Positions 61,929 to 64,000 of a stretch of 64,000 bases of DNA are shown one piece after another. Under the pieces are notes generated by a model. The model was not told the origin of the DNA. It did no database searches and was given only the letters and a program-made list of their open reading frames with translations. Each line of letters starts with the position of its first letter. Position 1 is the stretch's first letter. Position numbers and translations under genes: made by a program. The stretch comes from JAWRCU01 sp033542235 (GTDB lineage Bacteria; Pseudomonadota; Alphaproteobacteria; Rhizobiales; Rhizobiaceae), in assembly GCF_033542235.1 (NCBI RefSeq), contig NZ_JAWRCU010000009.1, positions 215,901 to 279,900 of the forward strand, in the 5' to 3' direction.

Positions 61929-62938
61929 CGATCAGCGAACACGCACACCCCGGCAGCAAGGCATCGGAGGCGCCCAACAAGCGGTCATCGGTGCAACGCG
62001 CGGCCGACCGTATCGGCGTTCACAACATCAGCCTGATCTTCGCACTGATCGTGCTGTGCGCCATCTTCGGCTATCTGCGCGGCGACGTATTCTTCTCCTC
62101 GCGCAACATCCTGAACATCGGGCTTGCCGTCACCATCCTCGGCGTGCTCGCCATGAGCCAGACCGTGGTGATCGTCGCGGGCGGGCTCGACGTCTCGGTG
62201 GGCTCGACCGTCGGCTTTGCGACGGTGGCGACCGCCCTGGTTGTGCAGGCCACGGGATCGGCGTTGCTTGGTGTCGTTGCCGGCCTGCTGATTGGAGCGG
62301 CCTGCGGCCTGGTCAACGGCATCATCATCACCTATGGCAGAGTAAATGCCGTGATCGCGACGCTCGGTACCATGGCAATCTTCCGTGGCGTTGCCTTCAT
62401 CCTCTCGGACGGGCAGTCGATCTCGATATTCGACGAGACCTTCCGCTTCATGGGGAACGGCAGGGTGCTCGGCTTTCCTTTCCTGATCTGGATTCTGTTC
62501 GTGACCGCCGTCCTCTTCCAGATCTTCCTGTCGCAATCGATCGCCGGCCGCAATGTCTATGCGATCGGCGGCAATCCCGTCGTCGCCCGCTTCTCCGGCA
62601 TCAACGTGAACCGCTACCGCGTCGCGATCTACGTCATGAGCGGCGTCGCGGCCGGAATAGGCGGCATCATCTTGGCGGCTCGCACGGGCTCCGGCCAGCC
62701 GATCTCCGGTTCGCAGGGCCTCGAGCTCGAGGCGATCACGGCGGCGGTGCTCGGCGGCTGCGCTCTGCAGGGCGGACGCGGCACGATCGTCGGCGCTCTT
62801 CTGGGCGTCCTCATCATCGGCGTCCTCAACAACGGCATGATCCTGACGGCGGTGCCGACCTTCTACCAGCTTCTTGCCAAGGGTGCGCTGCTCATATTGG
62901 CTGTCCTGGTTGCCGAGTATCGACTGAATCGAGCCTGA
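61925..62938 (+). CDS. Sugar ABC transporter permease, AraH/RbsC family
   Basis: 337 residues. First membrane segment HNISLIFALIVLCAIFGYLR, then VVIVAGGLDVSVGSTVGFAT, the coupling loop AGRNVYAIGGNPVVARFSGI, and VLGGCALQGGRGTIVGALLG. It completes the importer with the AraF-like binding protein and AraG-like ATPase. The short gap (46 bases) to the regulator suggests co-transcription. Confidence 0.94.
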   Translation: MTISEHAHPGSKASEAPNKRSSVQRAADRIGVHNISLIFALIVLCAIFGYLRGDVFFSSRNILNIGLAVTILGVLAMSQTVVIVAGGLDVSVGSTVGFATVATALVVQATGSALLGVVAGLLIGAACGLVNGIIITYGRVNAVIATLGTMAIFRGVAFILSDGQSISIFDETFRFMGNGRVLGFPFLIWILFVTAVLFQIFLSQSIAGRNVYAIGGNPVVARFSGINVNRYRVAIYVMSGVAAGIGGIILAARTGSGQPISGSQGLELEAITAAVLGGCALQGGRGTIVGALLGVLIIGVLNNGMILTAVPTFYQLLAKGALLILAVLVAEYRLNRA

Positions 62939-62984
62939 GGAAACGAGCAAGCCGAATGACAAGAGCGGACGCGGCCATAACAGG

Positions 62985-63728
62985 ATGAACGACTCCGCCC
63001 GAACTCATCGTGCTCCAGACATGTCGTCGCGCTTCGTCAGCCAGCGTGTGCTCGCCGAGCTCGGTCGCCGGATCCTGGCGGGCCAATATCCCCAGCATTC
63101 GGCCTTGCCTACGGAGCTTCAGCTGTGCGCCGAGTTCGGGGTCAGCCGCACGGCGATGCGCGAGGCGACCAAGATGCTCGCTGCCAAGGGGCTGGTGGTG
63201 TCACGCAAGCGCGCCGGCACGCTTGTCCAGGATTCCAGCCTCTGGAACCGCCTCGACACAGACGTGCTTTCATGGATGAGCACGATCGATCCCGACCCGG
63301 AATTCGTGCGCGGACTGATCGAGGCGCGCCTCGCCATCGAGCCCGCGGCTGCCGAGCTCGCCGCCCGGCGTGCCACCGCCAGCGACCTCGCGCGTATCGA
63401 GGCCGGATATCTGGCCATGCGCGCCGCCGATCTCAAAGACCTTGCCGCCTGCGCCGAGGCCGACGGCGCCTTCCACGTCAGCATCCTCAGCGCCAGCCAC
63501 AATCCGGTGTTCGCCGGGCTCGCCAGCCTGATCGGCCAGGCGCTCGAGAATTCGTTCCGGCTGACCACGTCGGTCAGCCGAAACTATGCCGAGACGCTCG
63601 ACGCCCATGGCGAGGTGCTGGAGGCCATCAGGCTGCGCCAGCCGGACCTGGCAAGGTCGAGGATGGGCGCGCTGATCGACATCGCCTCGGCCGACCTCGT
63701 GAACGCCACCGCGAAGAAGCGTCCGTAG
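62985..63728 (+). CDS. FadR-subfamily GntR transcriptional regulator
   Basis: 247 residues. Winged helix in RVLAELGRRILAGQYPQHSA and REATKMLAAKGLVVSRKRAG, and an FCD domain (AIEPAAAELAARRATASDLA, AEADGAFHVSILSASHNPVF). Clearly paralogous to the regulator at 8438 (the phrase EPAAAELAARRAT recurs). Last gene of the importer cluster; probably autoregulated with the site near 58056. Confidence 0.92.
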   Translation: MNDSARTHRAPDMSSRFVSQRVLAELGRRILAGQYPQHSALPTELQLCAEFGVSRTAMREATKMLAAKGLVVSRKRAGTLVQDSSLWNRLDTDVLSWMSTIDPDPEFVRGLIEARLAIEPAAAELAARRATASDLARIEAGYLAMRAADLKDLAACAEADGAFHVSILSASHNPVFAGLASLIGQALENSFRLTTSVSRNYAETLDAHGEVLEAIRLRQPDLARSRMGALIDIASADLVNATAKKRP

Positions 63729-63798
63729 AGCTTCGATATTGTCGGGATCGGAGAAGGGGATTGCCGGCGGCTATTAGGTTTGATCGCTGGCGCCGCCC

Positions 63799-63860
63799 CT
63801 CATCGCCCTGCCAGGCACTTCTCCCCGTAAACGGGGAGAAGTGCCTGGCAGGGCGATGAG
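63799..63860. repeat. Perfect 30-bp-arm palindrome
   Basis: 63799-63828 and 63831-63860 are perfect reverse complements, separated by two A bases, reading CTCATCGCCCTGCCAGGCAC at the left edge. It lies between the convergent FadR-type regulator and the IS110-type transposase tail. It could act as a bidirectional terminator or be a dispersed rhizobial repeat or an insertion-element end. The two-base loop makes it cruciform-prone. Confidence 0.85.
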
Positions 63861-63875
63861 CGACTATCTGGGCTG

Positions 63876-64000
63876 TCAAGTTGCATTAGCGAACTCGATG
63901 CGCGCATCGCGTGCTTTTGCATTGAGGATGACGAGCAGCTTGCGGGCGAGCGCGATGCGGATGACCATCTTCTCTTTGCCTGCCGCCTGCAACCGCTGAT
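63876..64000 (-). mobile_element. IS110-family transposase, C-terminal fragment at the window edge
   Basis: Minus-strand reading from the window edge to TGA at 63876-63878 gives 41 residues: QRLQAAGKEKMVIRIALARK, then LLVILNAKARDARIEFANAT. This matches the C-terminus of IS110/IS1111 transposases (AAGKxxxVAxxAxxRKLLxxLNA). The rest lies beyond the right edge, so whether the element is intact is unknown. Confidence 0.75.

Noticed and set aside
1..64000. CRISPR arrays or rRNA genes
   Set aside because: No regularly spaced direct repeats and no rRNA-like sequence were seen on either strand.

Overview
The window looks like chromosomal DNA of a Mesorhizobium-type alphaproteobacterium (Hyphomicrobiales). 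This is inferred from high GC, dense ABC importer and GntR/FadR gene clusters, a DUF982 gene, an FtsK paralogue without membrane helices, and large palindromic intergenic repeats of a kind I recall from Mesorhizobium genomes. No database search was possible.

Left part: the end of a branched-chain amino acid type ABC importer operon (livH partial, livM) runs into a metallo-beta-lactamase fold hydrolase and an isochorismatase-fold protein that lacks two of three catalytic residues (1-3.3 kb). A TetR regulator and a YddA/SbmA-type exporter follow (3.4-6.3 kb). A sugar or sugar-acid catabolic cluster spans 6.5-16 kb: amidohydrolase, SDR dehydrogenase, FadR-type regulator, galactonate-dehydratase-like enolase, permease, binding protein, a fused ATPase-permease, and an SMP-30 lactonase. 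It reads as uptake of a sugar, oxidation to a lactone, hydrolysis and dehydration. A cell-envelope stretch (L,D-transpeptidase, LssY_C protein, AI-2E transporter, FtsK) runs to 21.8 kb.

Middle: a minus-strand importer of the MalFGK/Ugp type carries a DegT-family aminotransferase and an atypical ROK regulator (21.9-28.9 kb). A molybdenum hydroxylase operon (FAD, 2Fe-2S and Mo subunits plus a MoaD-like protein) lies at 29.4-33.2 kb. Next come small and unusual genes, including an internally shortened P5C-reductase-like protein, a phosphoesterase, a 157-bp inverted repeat and an ABC-F ATPase.

The centrepiece is a complete selenocysteine system (37.7-48.9 kb). selD is divergent from an operon encoding formate dehydrogenase subunits alpha (in-frame UGA at 39618 followed by a SECIS-like hairpin), beta and gamma, then FdhE, SelA, a SEL1-repeat protein and SelB. 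The tRNA-Sec (anticodon UCA) is at 56654-56749, about 8 kb beyond selB. The alpha, beta and gamma subunits and FdhE form a respiratory formate dehydrogenase. SelA, SelB, SelD and tRNA-Sec supply the selenocysteine it needs.

Right part: a DUF59 remnant with a group III truncated haemoglobin, a DUF1269 protein, an AraC regulator, an arginine transporter with arginine deiminase, an MFS transporter, tRNA-Sec and a universal stress protein. A second sugar importer cluster (58-63.7 kb) follows; its dehydratase gene has decayed to a pseudogene. The window ends in a perfect 30-bp-arm palindrome and the 3' end of an IS110-family transposase.
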